Positions 42,301-50,502 are shown, numbered from the stretch's first letter. The stretch: 64,000 nucleotides of DNA from Streptomyces atroolivaceus (GCF_000717025.1 NZ_JNXG01000001.1:496001-560000), one strand, 5' to 3'. The notes: generated by a model from the letters alone, not told the origin. Program-made: numbers and translations.

Positions 42301-43512
42301 CCCTGTGTCCAGGCGCTGGTAGCTCAGTACGTTGTCGACGAGCGTCGTCATGCGCGCGTAGCCCGCGGCGAGGTGGTGGAGGATCTGGTTGGCCTCGGGC
42401 CAGAGCTGGCCCGCCGGGTCGGCTGCCAGGGCGGAGAGTTCGCCACGCAGCTCCTCCAGCGGCCCGCGCAGGGACTCACCCAGCACGGCGGTCAGCTGGG
42501 TGTGCCGCGCGCCGAGGCCGGTGAGACGCTCCGCCTGTTCCTCCAGCTCGGAGGAGTACCGCTCGGTCCGGTCGGCGGTCTCGGCCGCGTGCCGTTCGGT
42601 GAGCGCGGCGACTTCGGCCCGGTGGCTCTCGGTGAGCTCGGCGATCTCGGCCGCGTGCCGTTCGGTCAGCCCGGCTACCTCTTCGGTGTGCTGCTGTGTC
42701 AGTTCCTCGTAGGGCCTGCGGTCGGTGAACGTCATGACGGCGCCGACCAGCTGGTCCCCGTCGCGTACCGGGGCCGTCGTCAGGTCCACCGGCACCTGGG
42801 CGCCGCTCTTGGACCAGAGCACCTGCCCGCGTACCCGGTGCTTCCGGCCGGACCTCAGGGTGTCGGCGAGCGGCGAGTCCTCGTACGGGAAGGGGTCGCC
42901 CTCCGCGCGCGAGTGCAGGATCAGCGGGTGGAGTTCCTTGCCGCCGAGGTCGCTCGCCCGGAAGCCGAGGATCTGGGCTGCGGCGGGGTTGACCAGGACT
43001 ACCCGGCCGTCCGTGTCCGTGCCGACGACGCCCTCGGAGGCGGCCCGCAGGATCATCTCGGTCTGGCGCTGCGAACGGGCCAGCTCGGCCTCGGTGTCGA
43101 CGGTGCCGGAGAGATCCCGTACGACGAGCATGAGCAGCTCGTCACCGGTGTAGCTGGAGTGGATGTCGTTGTAGCCGGCCTGGCCGCTGTCCAGCGAGGC
43201 GCTGGTGACCTCGACGGGGTAGTCGGTGCCGTCGGTCCGGCGCGCGGTCATCCGCGTCGGCTTGGTCCTGCCCTGCTCGTCCGCAGCATCCGGCCTGCGC
43301 ATCGACCCCGGGATCAGTCTGGAGTCGAACTCCGGAAGCAGATCGAGCAGTCCGCGGCCCACGAGCGCGGTGCCCGGGGTCTCGAACATCTCGAGGGCGA
43401 TGGTGTTGGCGTTGACGACCGTTCCGTTGCAGTTGACGAGCAGGAGCCCGTCCGGGAGGGCGTCGAGTATGGCTGCGAGGCGAGCAGCGCCTCGGGATGG
43501 CCTGCTGCTCAC
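39382..43512 (-). CDS. Giant PAS/kinase-like/receiver regulatory protein with degenerate signalling residues
   Basis: About 1376 aa. Two PAS domains (about 15-130 and 150-270) precede a coiled coil with repeated AEIAELTERH units (about 275-350). A HisKA/HATPase-like region (about 350-560) follows, in which the H-box reads GESLRGPLEEL with no histidine and the ATP-binding G-boxes are poor. Next is ~600 residues of Pro/Ala/Gly-rich disorder. A C-terminal receiver-like domain has VIEEHEE for the acidic pair, VVMDLM with a possible acceptor Asp, and LAER where lysine is expected. GTG at 43512 has GGGAGGAAG. It is cytoplasmic, probably a pseudokinase scaffold. Confidence 0.82.
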   Translation of the reverse strand: MSSRPSRGAARLAAILDALPDGLLLVNCNGTVVNANTIALEMFETPGTALVGRGLLDLLPEFDSRLIPGSMRRPDAADEQGRTKPTRMTARRTDGTDYPVEVTSASLDSGQAGYNDIHSSYTGDELLMLVVRDLSGTVDTEAELARSQRQTEMILRAASEGVVGTDTDGRVVLVNPAAAQILGFRASDLGGKELHPLILHSRAEGDPFPYEDSPLADTLRSGRKHRVRGQVLWSKSGAQVPVDLTTAPVRDGDQLVGAVMTFTDRRPYEELTQQHTEEVAGLTERHAAEIAELTESHRAEVAALTERHAAETADRTERYSSELEEQAERLTGLGARHTQLTAVLGESLRGPLEELRGELSALAADPAGQLWPEANQILHHLAAGYARMTTLVDNVLSYQRLDTGAEELDKQTVLLDAVVTAGIDGAVELIGPGRAQFAVHAPPIEAEVDAGRLITALAHLVADVAGVDSTGKTRPVPGGGYVDSTVVVAAAQRGDVVRIEVRGPFAGGDPVHVPIVRGIVRAHGGVLQTHEMPGMSGSAYVLEVPLGTGAGTIVPEPVPAPQEAVEAEPAPQPSQGGRRRARRGSTDAFLGSPADPGAAGQDAGDTAAAEPTGRRRARREPTVPQQLEQDMTPPQPSEGSGRRRGRPSPAETGTDSAPEQPRQALALPAASSAPSEGSVVTAAEGAQGGGGRPQRGQTVPPQGVPQNAPGRQGGGRPALPALASSEVHGRQEQPQPDQQPGGRRARRALAAAQERAAAAEPSGPRTAFALPPAAADRIPPMAPGSPVVTPPSVVAPASPAPVPAAPQPVPGPSGTQPVPGPSGTQPVPGQDGPPAGRHDGVRHDAGRDDAGRTAPDADHTPPQPHPVPSGRRRARPSEAPEPQSRPGHPVPGRPLPAVPPQPDWAGTGVPPQPDWAGTGVPVQGPVAPAHEDDVDPAGDESWAGSDGTTHTTGTATAPAGPAPEPAPVPAPGPHPADTDAPGPVPDARRQPLPAEAPMPVSSDSTQGRAFSVRTLGQGVPFAQHLAHQQNQTLGGAGRRRKLAAPPEAERAAPPTMAPVPPQPAPAPAPPQPGGTQGSTVQGSGSGQLLSPPASEGRAYAIGAPDEGAEGPEPLDGPGGAVEVANRPQPQPVDDELPPEPLDNPRRLLVWPAPDVSTQQALSDRGYRPVIVHSREEVDAQIAAFPAALFVDPLTGPITRTALQSLRQAAVAAEVPVLVTAGLGQATREAAYGADPAVLLKALAPRDSEQHPPRVLVIEEHEEIALALTETLERRGMQVARASGDSEAVDLATRMRPNLVVMDLMQVRRRRAGIIDWLRANGALNHTPLVVYTSAGMEEADLPRLASGETVLFLAERSTSDEVQSRIVDLLAKIGTN

Positions 43513-43857
43513 GAGACGCTTCCTCCCTGAATACCGCACCTTGCCGACAGCGGGCCCCATCCTGCCCCTCGGGCCTCAGGCTGTCACGGGAGGAGTCTAA
43601 AGGCAGGGAGCGCGTGGCGGGCGGCGGATGAGGGGGAGCTCTCACCAAGGTTCTGTGCACACGGTGTATGCCGGTGGTCCGTGCCGTGACCGCGAGCGCC
43701 CCCTCTGACGTGCGCCGATACGTTCCCGTCGGTGCCAGGAGGCCTTCCGGAGGGGCCCCGGAACCCGGCGCCCGGGCGCCTGGGGGAGCCCTGCACGCGC
43801 CCCGGTGTGCGCCCTTCGGCCCGGCTGAAGTCCCCGGCGCACGCCCCGCCGAACCGG

Positions 43858-44328
43858 CTACCTCGCGGAGGGCAGCACAGGAACGAGGTTGTTCCAGCGA
43901 GCGATCTCGCAGCCGTTGGCCCGGCTGAAGCGCGCGTCGACGTCCTCCCCCTGCCAGGTGCCCTGGACCCGGGCGGAGGCCGGTCCGCCGGCCTGCTGGG
44001 TGCACATGGCGTTGCGGTCCGTGGCCACGAAGGGGTTGTCCCCCGACGCCGCGGCCTCGTCCAGCAGGTCGCATGCGCGCTGAGCGGCAGGGTGACTGCC
44101 GCCGGCGGGACCGCACTCCAGCTCGAAGACCCCGTCGGCCGCCGGATTGCCGGACTCCGAGACCGTCACGGTGAGCCGCGTCCCCGTGTCCTGCGTGGTC
44201 GGCCAGTCCCCCTGCAGCACGGGGAGGGGAGGCAGGGGCACCAGGGGGGAGAAGGCCGTGGCGGCGGGCGCGGCGGCGGAGAGCGCGGCGAGGGACGCGA
44301 CAGCGGTGAGGGTGAGACGGCGCAGCAT
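43858..44328 (-). CDS. Subtilisin inhibitor-like (SSI, family I16) secreted protein
   Basis: A 156-aa protein with a signal peptide (LTLTAVASLAALSAAAPAATA). The mature SSI fold is recognisable: VFELECGPAGGSHPAAQRACDLLD, ATDRNAMCTQQAGGP, VQGTWQGEDVDARFSRANGCE. Four cysteines are in SSI positions for two disulfides. The reactive loop after the third cysteine (CTQQAGGP) differs from the classical CPMVYDP, so the target protease probably differs. Such inhibitors control extracellular proteases during development. Confidence 0.87.
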   Translation of the reverse strand: MLRRLTLTAVASLAALSAAAPAATAFSPLVPLPPLPVLQGDWPTTQDTGTRLTVTVSESGNPAADGVFELECGPAGGSHPAAQRACDLLDEAAASGDNPFVATDRNAMCTQQAGGPASARVQGTWQGEDVDARFSRANGCEIARWNNLVPVLPSAR

Positions 44329-44544
44329 GCGGGGCTCCTGTTGTTCTGGCGCGCCCAGGAGCGCGCCGGCCTGCTCCGGGACACGACGGGTGGGGCGCGT
44401 ACCGGGGACACGGGGGTGACGGACGGAGGGCGGAGCCCTCGTCCTCTCTAACGCTGCTCACGCCCGCACGTTTCGCAACTCATGGGGGGCCGACCGGAAG
44501 AGCCGCGCCCGAACACCCGACCGGGCGCGCGATGGGAACCCGCG
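44329..44544. other. Upstream region of the SSI-like gene
   Basis: No gene recognised. It should contain the promoter of the SSI-like gene. Confidence 0.35.
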
Positions 44545-44676
44545 AGCGGGAACATCCACCGGGCCGTGAACACCTGCCGGCAGGAACATCCACCAGGCCG
44601 CGAAGCCTGCCGGCAGGAACAACCACCAGGCCGCGAAGCCTGCGCGCAGGAACCTCCATCTGTCCGCGAACACCCG
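44545..44676. repeat. 33-bp imperfect tandem repeat, four units
   Basis: Units at 44545, 44578, 44611 and 44644 share CGGCAGGAACA-CCACCAGGC followed by CGCGAAGCCTGC. The central two units are nearly identical and the outer two diverged. CCTGCCGGCAGG forms a palindrome across unit borders. The reverse strand would read an 11-residue repeat, but there is no credible gene. Confidence 0.8.
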
Positions 44677-44793
44677 CCGCAGGGCGCTTTGCCTAGCTGC
44701 CCACCTGCCTAGTACCGTGGGCGGCGATTGGTGACAGCACGCTCAACTGTGTCATCATCTGCACGCACCACTCGCGCTTGCGCGAGGTGTGCT

Positions 44794-44884
44794 GGAGGCG
44801 TCGCCTAGTCCGGTCTATGGCGCCGCACTGCTAATGCGGTTTGGGTCTTAAAGCCCATCGAGGGTTCAAATCCCTCCGCCTCCG
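44794..44884 (+). tRNA. tRNA-Ser (anticodon GCU)
   Basis: A 91-nt class II tRNA. Acceptor GGAGGCG pairs with CGCCTCC and discriminator G follows. The anticodon loop CTGCTAA carries GCT. The long variable arm and the GGTTCAAATCC T-loop are present. CCA is not encoded. Confidence 0.95.
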
Positions 44885-44891
44885 CAGGATC

Positions 44892-44924
44892 CCGAAGCCC
44901 CGTGCCCCTGGCACGGGGCTTCGG
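44892..44924 (+). terminator. Terminator of tRNA-Ser(GCU)
   Basis: A perfect 15-bp stem, CCGAAGCCCCGTGCC with GGCACGGGGCTTCGG, around a 3-base loop. Confidence 0.75.
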
Positions 44925-45089
44925 TCGTACCTGGCCGCGAAAATCTGCTTCAGAACAGTGTTTTCGCAGGTCAGGTGGGGTGTGGCTAATGGATTTCGCG
45001 TCACGGCGCAGGTCATGTAATGTTGTTCCCGCAACGCCGACCAGGAAGAAAAACCCGGGAGGCAAGGCCAAGGATCACACCAAGGCCAC

Positions 45090-45162
45090 GCACTCGTAGC
45101 TTAACGGATAGAGCATCTGACTACGGATCAGAAGGTTGCAGGTTCGAATCCTGCCGAGTGCA
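45090..45162 (+). tRNA. tRNA-Arg (anticodon ACG)
   Basis: A 73-nt tRNA. Acceptor GCACTCG pairs with CGAGTGC and discriminator A follows. The anticodon loop CTACGGA holds ACG, and the T-loop GGTTCGAATCC is canonical. Confidence 0.96.
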
Positions 45163-45170
45163 CAGCAGGC

Positions 45171-45204
45171 GAGAGGCCCTCAGGAGAAATCCTGAGGGCC
45201 TCTC
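45171..45204 (+). terminator. Terminator of tRNA-Arg
   Basis: A perfect 14-bp stem, GAGAGGCCCTCAGG with CCTGAGGGCCTCTC, around a 6-base loop. Confidence 0.8.
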
Positions 45205-45361
45205 GCGTTGTCCTGTCTGCTGAAGGAGAACCAAGCTCAGACGGTCCTCAGCGTTTTCCGCCTTGGGTTCCACGAGCAGGGGCGGGGTGCCATGTTGATC
45301 TCCACGCGGAACACGGTCGTGTATCGCGGGCTATTGCCGACAGGCAGTTGAGGAGACAAAC

Positions 45362-45472
45362 ATGATCGGAATGATGGGCTCGGGCGGCATGGTCGGCGTC
45401 GCCGTCACGTTCATCGCCGGCGTAGGTCTGGCCGTGGTCGCCGTCAGGTGGTGCAGGGCTCCGGCACGGTAG
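45362..45472 (+). CDS. Possible 36-aa single-span membrane protein
   Basis: GAGGAGAC lies five bases before an ATG that reads MIGMMGSGGMVGVAVTFIAG and continues into a second hydrophobic stretch, ending in a basic tail (RWCRAPAR). This gives one membrane helix with positive residues inside. It stands alone in a gene-free region. Small size makes the call tentative. Confidence 0.45.
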   Translation: MIGMMGSGGMVGVAVTFIAGVGLAVVAVRWCRAPAR

Positions 45473-45749
45473 ACCTGGGTGAGGCAGGGCCACCGGAGCC
45501 GTCAGGGTCTTCGGCGTGACCAGGGCACCCATCAGTAGCTGAGTAGCTGACACCAGCGGGCGTCGAGTGCGCAGGGCCGGCGGCCCCAGGGGGAACCCGG
45601 GGCCTCTCGTGTCGTCGGCCTTGCCTGGCCCGCCGTGGAGCGGAAGTGAGTGCGGACCAGGCGGCCGGGGCGGGCGTCCGGTTCACTGCGGGCCGGAAGA
45701 GGCGGAGCCTCTTCGCGTCCTCGCCCACGGCCCGCGGGGGCCAGGCCGG
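45473..45749. other. Gene-free stretch
   Basis: Nothing recognisable apart from a GGCCCC...GGGGCC hairpin near 45588-45606. Confidence 0.35.
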
Positions 45750-46946
45750 TCAGGCCGAGGCCCTGACGCCAGAGCCCGTCCGGCCGTGCTTCCGCACGAC
45801 GGGGCGGCGCCGGGTCGGCATCCCGAGCGTCGGGTTGGCGACGCCCCAGGCCGCGCCTTTGCAGACCAGCTCCTTGTAGAGGGCGGCGAACCGTCCGGTC
45901 AGGGCCGCCCGGACGGCGCGGTCGTCAGCGGTGACGTACTGGATCAGTCCTTCCTTGCGCCCCAGCGAGATGCACTGGTTGAAGTAGCGGAGCGGGGTGG
46001 TCGGGACCTTCGTGCCGGTGAGGCGTGCTGCGATGGCGTCGGCGGCCTGCCAAGCGGCGGGAGTGCCCGTGGCGCATGACATCCGCAGCGGTTTGTCGCC
46101 GGGCCCCATGACCATGGCCGCGTCGCCGATGGCGTACACATCGGGGTGCGAGACCGAACGCATGGTCCGGTCGACGACGATCTGGCCCGTGTCGGTGACC
46201 TCCAGCGCGGTGGCCTGTGCGATCGGGTGGACCGCGAAACCGGTGGTCCACACAGTGACCGCGGCCGGCACGGACGTGCCGTCGGAGGTGGCGACGCGGT
46301 CGGCCTCCACCCCGGCGACGGTGGTGTGCTCGTGCACGGTGATGCCGAGCCCGGCGAAGACCTTCCGCACGTGACCCCGCCCCTTGGGCGAGAGCCAGTC
46401 ACCGAGCCCGCCGCGGGCGGCGAGGGCGACGTCGAGATCCGGTCGGGCCTCGGCGATCTCGGTCGCGGCCTCCAGGCCGGTGAGGCCGCCGCCGACGACG
46501 AGCACATGCTGTCCGGCAGCCAGGCCGGCCAGGCGCTCGCGCAACCGGAGCGCACCGGCGCGGCCGGCGATCTCGTGGGCGTGCTCGGTCGTGCCGGGGA
46601 CACCCTGATCGTCCCAGCCGCTGCCGAGGGCGTAGACGAGGCTGTCGTACTCCAGCTCCTGGGTGCCGTTCGCCTCGGTGACGGCGACGGTCCTCCGGCC
46701 GACGTCGACAGCGGTGACCTTCGCGAGCCGCACTTCGACGCCGGTGCCCGCGAACATCTTGCTGAAGGGCCGGGGGGCGAGGTCCTGGCCGGCCGCCAGC
46801 TGGTGCATCCGGACGCGCTCGACGAAGTCGGGCTCGGCGTTGACGAGCGTGATGGCGACGTCCTCGGCGCGCAGTCGCTTTGCGAGGCGACCGGCGGCTA
46901 TGGCTCCGGTGTATCCGGCTCCCAGGACGATGATTCGGTGCTTCAT
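45750..46946 (-). CDS. NAD(P)/FAD-dependent oxidoreductase, NDH-2-like
   Basis: A 398-aa pyridine nucleotide-disulfide-type oxidoreductase. The N-terminal FAD-binding motif is IIVLGAGYTGAIAAGRL (about 4-20), the NAD-binding motif VLVVGGGLTGLEAATEIAEA (about 150-170), and the second FAD motif VYAIGDAAM (about 275). Overall layout matches type II NADH dehydrogenase-like enzymes. It lies 90 bp downstream of a SigJ-type sigma factor gene in the same direction, a linkage typical of ECF41, and is probably part of its regulon. Confidence 0.88.
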   Translation of the reverse strand: MKHRIIVLGAGYTGAIAAGRLAKRLRAEDVAITLVNAEPDFVERVRMHQLAAGQDLAPRPFSKMFAGTGVEVRLAKVTAVDVGRRTVAVTEANGTQELEYDSLVYALGSGWDDQGVPGTTEHAHEIAGRAGALRLRERLAGLAAGQHVLVVGGGLTGLEAATEIAEARPDLDVALAARGGLGDWLSPKGRGHVRKVFAGLGITVHEHTTVAGVEADRVATSDGTSVPAAVTVWTTGFAVHPIAQATALEVTDTGQIVVDRTMRSVSHPDVYAIGDAAMVMGPGDKPLRMSCATGTPAAWQAADAIAARLTGTKVPTTPLRYFNQCISLGRKEGLIQYVTADDRAVRAALTGRFAALYKELVCKGAAWGVANPTLGMPTRRRPVVRKHGRTGSGVRASA

Positions 46947-47037
46947 CTCTCTGCTCCTGTCTCGCGGGTTCGCCACCTGAACCGGGCAGCCACCCGTTTC
47001 CTGACAGGAGTTCCGTGTGAAGCACCTCACATTGAGG

Positions 47038-47982
47038 TCAGAAGGCGTTGAGCAAGGGCTCCCCGTGGTCGGAGACAGCCCATCGCCGGGTCGCGCGTTC
47101 GAGCTTGTCCGGGTTGACCTGGCTGCGGAAAGCGGCGATACCTTCGGCGGTGATCTCCAGACACATGACGCCGATGACCCGGCCGTCCAGGACCACCACG
47201 AGGGCAGGGGTGTTGTTGGCAGTCGCGGCGTAGACCTCGGGGGAGCCTCCCACGAGGTTGCGCTTGGCCTTGCCGGGCTTGAACAGGCCCCGCATGAACT
47301 TCGCCACCGCGATGGCGCCCTCGAACGCCGTGGCACGGGCCGGGACCTTTCCTCCGCCGTCGCCGATCGAGACGGCGTCGTCGGTGAGCAGCCGCACGAG
47401 CGGCTCGGTCCGGCCACTCGTGGCGGCATCGAGGAACTCGCCGACGATCCGCCGGGCGGCGGCCTCGCCGACCTCGGTCCGGGCCCTGCCCTCCGCGACG
47501 TGCTTCTTGGCGCGGTGGTAGATCTGCTGGCAGGCGGCCTCGGAGACGTCGAGGATCTCCGCGATCCTCCGGTGCGGGTAGTCGAAGGCCTCCCGCAGCA
47601 CGTACACGGCCCGCTCGTTGGGGGAGAGCCGCTCCATGAGGGCGAGAACCGCGTACGAGACGGATTCGCGCTGCTCGACGGTGTCGGCGGGGCCGAGCAT
47701 CGGGTCACCGGCGAGCAGCGGCTCGGGCAGCCATTGGCCGACGTAGGTCTCGCGCCGGGCGCGGGCCGAGGTGAGCTGGTTGAGACACAGGTTGGTGAGG
47801 ACCTTCGTCAGCCAGGCTTCGGGGACCTCGATGCGGTCGACGTCGGCGGCCTGCCAGCGCAGGAACGTGTCCTGCACGGCATCCTCGGCATCGCTCGCCG
47901 ACCCGAGGAGGCGGTAGGCGATGGCCTGCAGGCGTGGCCTGGAGGCCTCGAACCGGTCCACGTCGTTCACGGTCAGAGCCAT
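47038..47982 (-). CDS. sigJ: SigJ-type (ECF41) sigma factor
   Basis: A 314-aa ECF sigma factor. Region 2 (RPRLQAIAYRLLGSASDAEDAVQDTFLRW) and region 4 (LSPNERAVYVLREAFDYPHRRIAEILDVSEAACQQIYHRAKKHV) are followed by a ~120-residue SnoaL-like C-terminal extension. ECF41 factors use this extension to control their own activity instead of an anti-sigma factor. ATG at 47982 is right before region 2. The linked downstream oxidoreductase fits the ECF41 pattern. Confidence 0.9.
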   Translation of the reverse strand: MALTVNDVDRFEASRPRLQAIAYRLLGSASDAEDAVQDTFLRWQAADVDRIEVPEAWLTKVLTNLCLNQLTSARARRETYVGQWLPEPLLAGDPMLGPADTVEQRESVSYAVLALMERLSPNERAVYVLREAFDYPHRRIAEILDVSEAACQQIYHRAKKHVAEGRARTEVGEAAARRIVGEFLDAATSGRTEPLVRLLTDDAVSIGDGGGKVPARATAFEGAIAVAKFMRGLFKPGKAKRNLVGGSPEVYAATANNTPALVVVLDGRVIGVMCLEITAEGIAAFRSQVNPDKLERATRRWAVSDHGEPLLNAF

Positions 47983-48056
47983 GGCCCGGATCCTAGCCCG
48001 CACGGCACACGGAGGCCTTCGGTCCGCGGCCACGGACCTGCCCGGCCGTGGCCGTG

Positions 48057-48476
48057 TCAGCCCGTGCCACCCCTCGTGCCGCGCTCCCGCCCGTCTCGTT
48101 TCCAGGAAGCGATCAAGAAGGCGCACACGGAGGTCGTGATCAGGCTTCCCACCATGATCGTGCCCACGCCGATCACGAAGAGCCCGCTGGAGTCGTCCGA
48201 CCAGTCGTAGAAGGCGGCCGCGGTCAGGCCGGCCGTGATGCCGACAACGGGGCCCGCGATGTCCTGCCGTGACGCCGCCAGGTAGAGCGGGGCCAGCAGG
48301 GTCAGTACCAGCCCTATCACCTGCCACGCCTCGTACGGGCCGGTCGTCGAGCCGTCGGGGTGCACATCGCGATGCTGGTCCCAGCCCAGCCAGGCAGCCC
48401 ACAGGGCGACCGCCGACAGGGCCTGCAACAGGATGGCCCACAGCTGGCGGGCGGGTCTCGGGAGTTGTCTTCGCAT
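48057..48476 (-). CDS. Hypothetical integral membrane protein
   Basis: A 139-aa protein with four predicted membrane helices (about 12-32, 50-67, 72-92, 97-122) and a basic C-terminal tail. No family is recognised. It is upstream of sigJ in the same direction, with a 74-bp gap. Confidence 0.72.
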   Translation of the reverse strand: MRRQLPRPARQLWAILLQALSAVALWAAWLGWDQHRDVHPDGSTTGPYEAWQVIGLVLTLLAPLYLAASRQDIAGPVVGITAGLTAAAFYDWSDDSSGLFVIGVGTIMVGSLITTSVCAFLIASWKRDGRERGTRGGTG

Positions 48477-48598
48477 GGCCCAAGCATCACGGCTCGCTGC
48501 GCGGCCGAACGGAGCACGCGTACTCGGTTGTGCCTGAGTACTTCAGGAAACGACCCGGGCTTCTCGCGGCCGGCAGCGAGAAGTTCATGGGCGGGGTG

Positions 48599-49354
48599 TC
48601 AGCGTGCGTACGAGCCGAGCCCGATCAGGCAGTACACGTACTCGTTGAGGGTCGCTCCGTTGAGGGTGTAGCGGTACGAGAAGGCGTACTGGGTCCGGGA
48701 GTTGGCGTCACACCTGCTCATGTCCGATGTGAGGGGAATGGTCTCGATCACCTGGTAGTGGGCGTCGGAGGCCGAGCAGGAGACCTCGTCGACGCCGCTG
48801 ACCTCCTGCGCGGTCGTGGAATCCGGCAGGGTCCCGTTGAGGCAGGTGCCGGACTCGTACGGATCGGGGGCCTCGCTCGCGGTGTCGTACGGATCCTCGG
48901 TGTAGGTGTCTTCGGTCTCCTCGGACGCGTCGGTTTCCTCGGACGCGTCGGGCTCCGAGGTGCTGGGGTCCGCTGCGTACGGGTCCTCCGTGTACGCCTC
49001 CTCTGTCTCCACGCCGTACGGGTCCTGGGTGTACGAGGCGTAGGGGGAGGAGCCGGCCGAAGGATCGGCGGGCGTGCTGTCGCCTTCGAGGCCGGTGGCG
49101 AGGAACACGGCGAACCCGATCACGGCGGCGACCCCCAGCAGCGCCGGCCACGGGCGGCCCTTCGGCGTGCCACCTCCCGTGACCTGGATGCGCAGGAGCA
49201 CCTCGTGGCCGTCGACGTGCGCCCGGACGAGGTCGCCGTCCTCGGCGGGCGGGACTCTGATCCGGGTGGCGCCGTTCGGCAGGGGGACGGTGACGACGGC
49301 GCCGTCGGCGGCTTGCCGCGGCGTGAGCGAGAGGGGGATCTCCGGTGAGGGCAC
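48599..49354 (-). CDS. Membrane-anchored LppU-like protein
   Basis: A 251-aa protein. An N-terminal soluble beta domain (about 5-60, LTPRQAADGAVVTVPLPNGATRIRVP) precedes one membrane helix (PALLGVAAVIGFAVFLATGL, about 69-90). An acidic linker with YTEDPY repeats follows. The extracytoplasmic C-terminal domain has paired cysteines (CLNGTLPD, VSCSASDAHYQV, SRCDANS, EYVYCLIGLG), as in the LppU/SCO3897 group. A surface or sensing role is likely; nothing more specific can be supported. Confidence 0.72.
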   Translation of the reverse strand: MPSPEIPLSLTPRQAADGAVVTVPLPNGATRIRVPPAEDGDLVRAHVDGHEVLLRIQVTGGGTPKGRPWPALLGVAAVIGFAVFLATGLEGDSTPADPSAGSSPYASYTQDPYGVETEEAYTEDPYAADPSTSEPDASEETDASEETEDTYTEDPYDTASEAPDPYESGTCLNGTLPDSTTAQEVSGVDEVSCSASDAHYQVIETIPLTSDMSRCDANSRTQYAFSYRYTLNGATLNEYVYCLIGLGSYAR

Positions 49355-49393
49355 GGGTTCAGTGTGAGACGGGGGCGGGTCAATTGGAGGATG

Positions 49394-49416
49394 TTTCTAG
49401 AAAATTACTCTAGAAA
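49394..49416. promoter_or_regulatory. AT-rich TTTCTAGA...TCTAGAAA inverted repeat
   Basis: Eight-base perfect arms with a 7-base spacer in an unusually AT-rich patch, 40 bp upstream of the LppU-like gene and divergent from the DUF2797 gene. Probable operator or promoter element. Confidence 0.5.
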
Positions 49417-49614
49417 TCTTGCCGAGTCCTGTCCGTTAAGGTCGCACCGGACCCGAAGCGGCGGTGCGGCCGGCGTCGGCCGGGTACGGCGGGAGTGTGA
49501 GGAGTGGCTGGGGCTGCTTCCCCGGCCCGACCGCGCCGGGGAAGCCGGATATTCGCCTGAGGCCTGCCGCGCGTCCGTCCGGAGCTTGGGGCGTGAGCGG
49601 GAGAGGGGCGCGGC

Positions 49615-50502
49615 ATGAGTGGCTGGTGGTGCACCGGGCTGCGTTGGCCCGACGGTGAGCCCGTGCTCGGGTGGGAGCGGGGTGACGGGACCGGCCCGGG
49701 GCGGGTGAGCGTCCTGGCGTACGGGAGAGAGCTCGGGTTCCGGGCCGAGGGCGAACGGCACTGCACGGGGGCGCGCGGCAATCCGTGTCCGGTGGGGGCC
49801 GTGGTGCCCGTACGGAGCACGGGGGCGCGGTGCGCGGAGTGCGCGCGGCTGGACCGGGCGCACTCGGTCGCCGCCGACACGATCGCCGACGACCCACGGA
49901 CGTACCGCGTCTACCTCGCCTGGTTCGGGCCGGGCATGGTCAAGGTCGGGATCACCGGGGAGGCGCGGGGCGCCGCGCGCCTTCGGGAACAGGGCGCCGT
50001 GGTGTTCAGCTGGCTGGGGCGCGGGCCGCTGATGGCCGCGCGGCGTACGGAGGAACTGCTGCGCTCGGCGCTCGGGGTGCCCGACCGCATTCCGTACGCG
50101 CGAAAGCGTGCCGCGCGGGACGCCCTGCCGTGCGAGGCGGAACGGGCCGCCGAGATCGAAGGGCTGTACCGGCGGGCCGCCGCTCTGGAGGGCGCCGGGT
50201 GGCCGGAGGCGTTGGAGCGGCTGCCGTTCGCGGCGGTCGACCACGCGGGGGTGTTCGGGCTCGCCGGTGCGGGGCCGTCCGCGCGGGCGGTGACCGGACT
50301 GGTGGACGGCGGCGTGGTGGCAGGGCGACTGGTGGCGGCGGCCGGGCCCGATCTGCATCTGGAGACCCCGGACGCCGGGATCGTCGTGCTGGACACGCGG
50401 CTCGTCACCGGCTGGGACCTGGTGGGTGCCGACCCGCGGGCGGGGGTGAGTGTGCCGGTCGTGGCCGTGGGGGGCGGTGGTGTGCAGGACGGGCTGTTCT
50501 GA
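49615..50502 (+). CDS. DUF2797 protein with GIY-YIG-like motif
   Basis: A 295-aa conserved actinobacterial protein. N-terminal cysteines (HCTGARGNPCPV and CAECARLD) suggest a zinc site. The central RVYLAWFGPGMVKVGITGE segment has the look of a GIY-YIG-type beta hairpin followed by an arginine helix. The whole matches DUF2797. Biochemical function is not established. Confidence 0.78.
   Translation: MSGWWCTGLRWPDGEPVLGWERGDGTGPGRVSVLAYGRELGFRAEGERHCTGARGNPCPVGAVVPVRSTGARCAECARLDRAHSVAADTIADDPRTYRVYLAWFGPGMVKVGITGEARGAARLREQGAVVFSWLGRGPLMAARRTEELLRSALGVPDRIPYARKRAARDALPCEAERAAEIEGLYRRAAALEGAGWPEALERLPFAAVDHAGVFGLAGAGPSARAVTGLVDGGVVAGRLVAAAGPDLHLETPDAGIVVLDTRLVTGWDLVGADPRAGVSVPVVAVGGGGVQDGLF

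Noticed and set aside
44458..44673. Reverse-strand frame with AGFAAWW repeats across the minisatellite
   Set aside because: The protein repeat is only the translation of the 33-bp DNA repeat; no ribosome binding site or plausible product.
44966..45015. GCAGGTCA copies between tRNA-Ser(GCU) and tRNA-Arg as a further att site
   Set aside because: No duplicated tRNA segment and no integrase nearby; only the short motif is shared.
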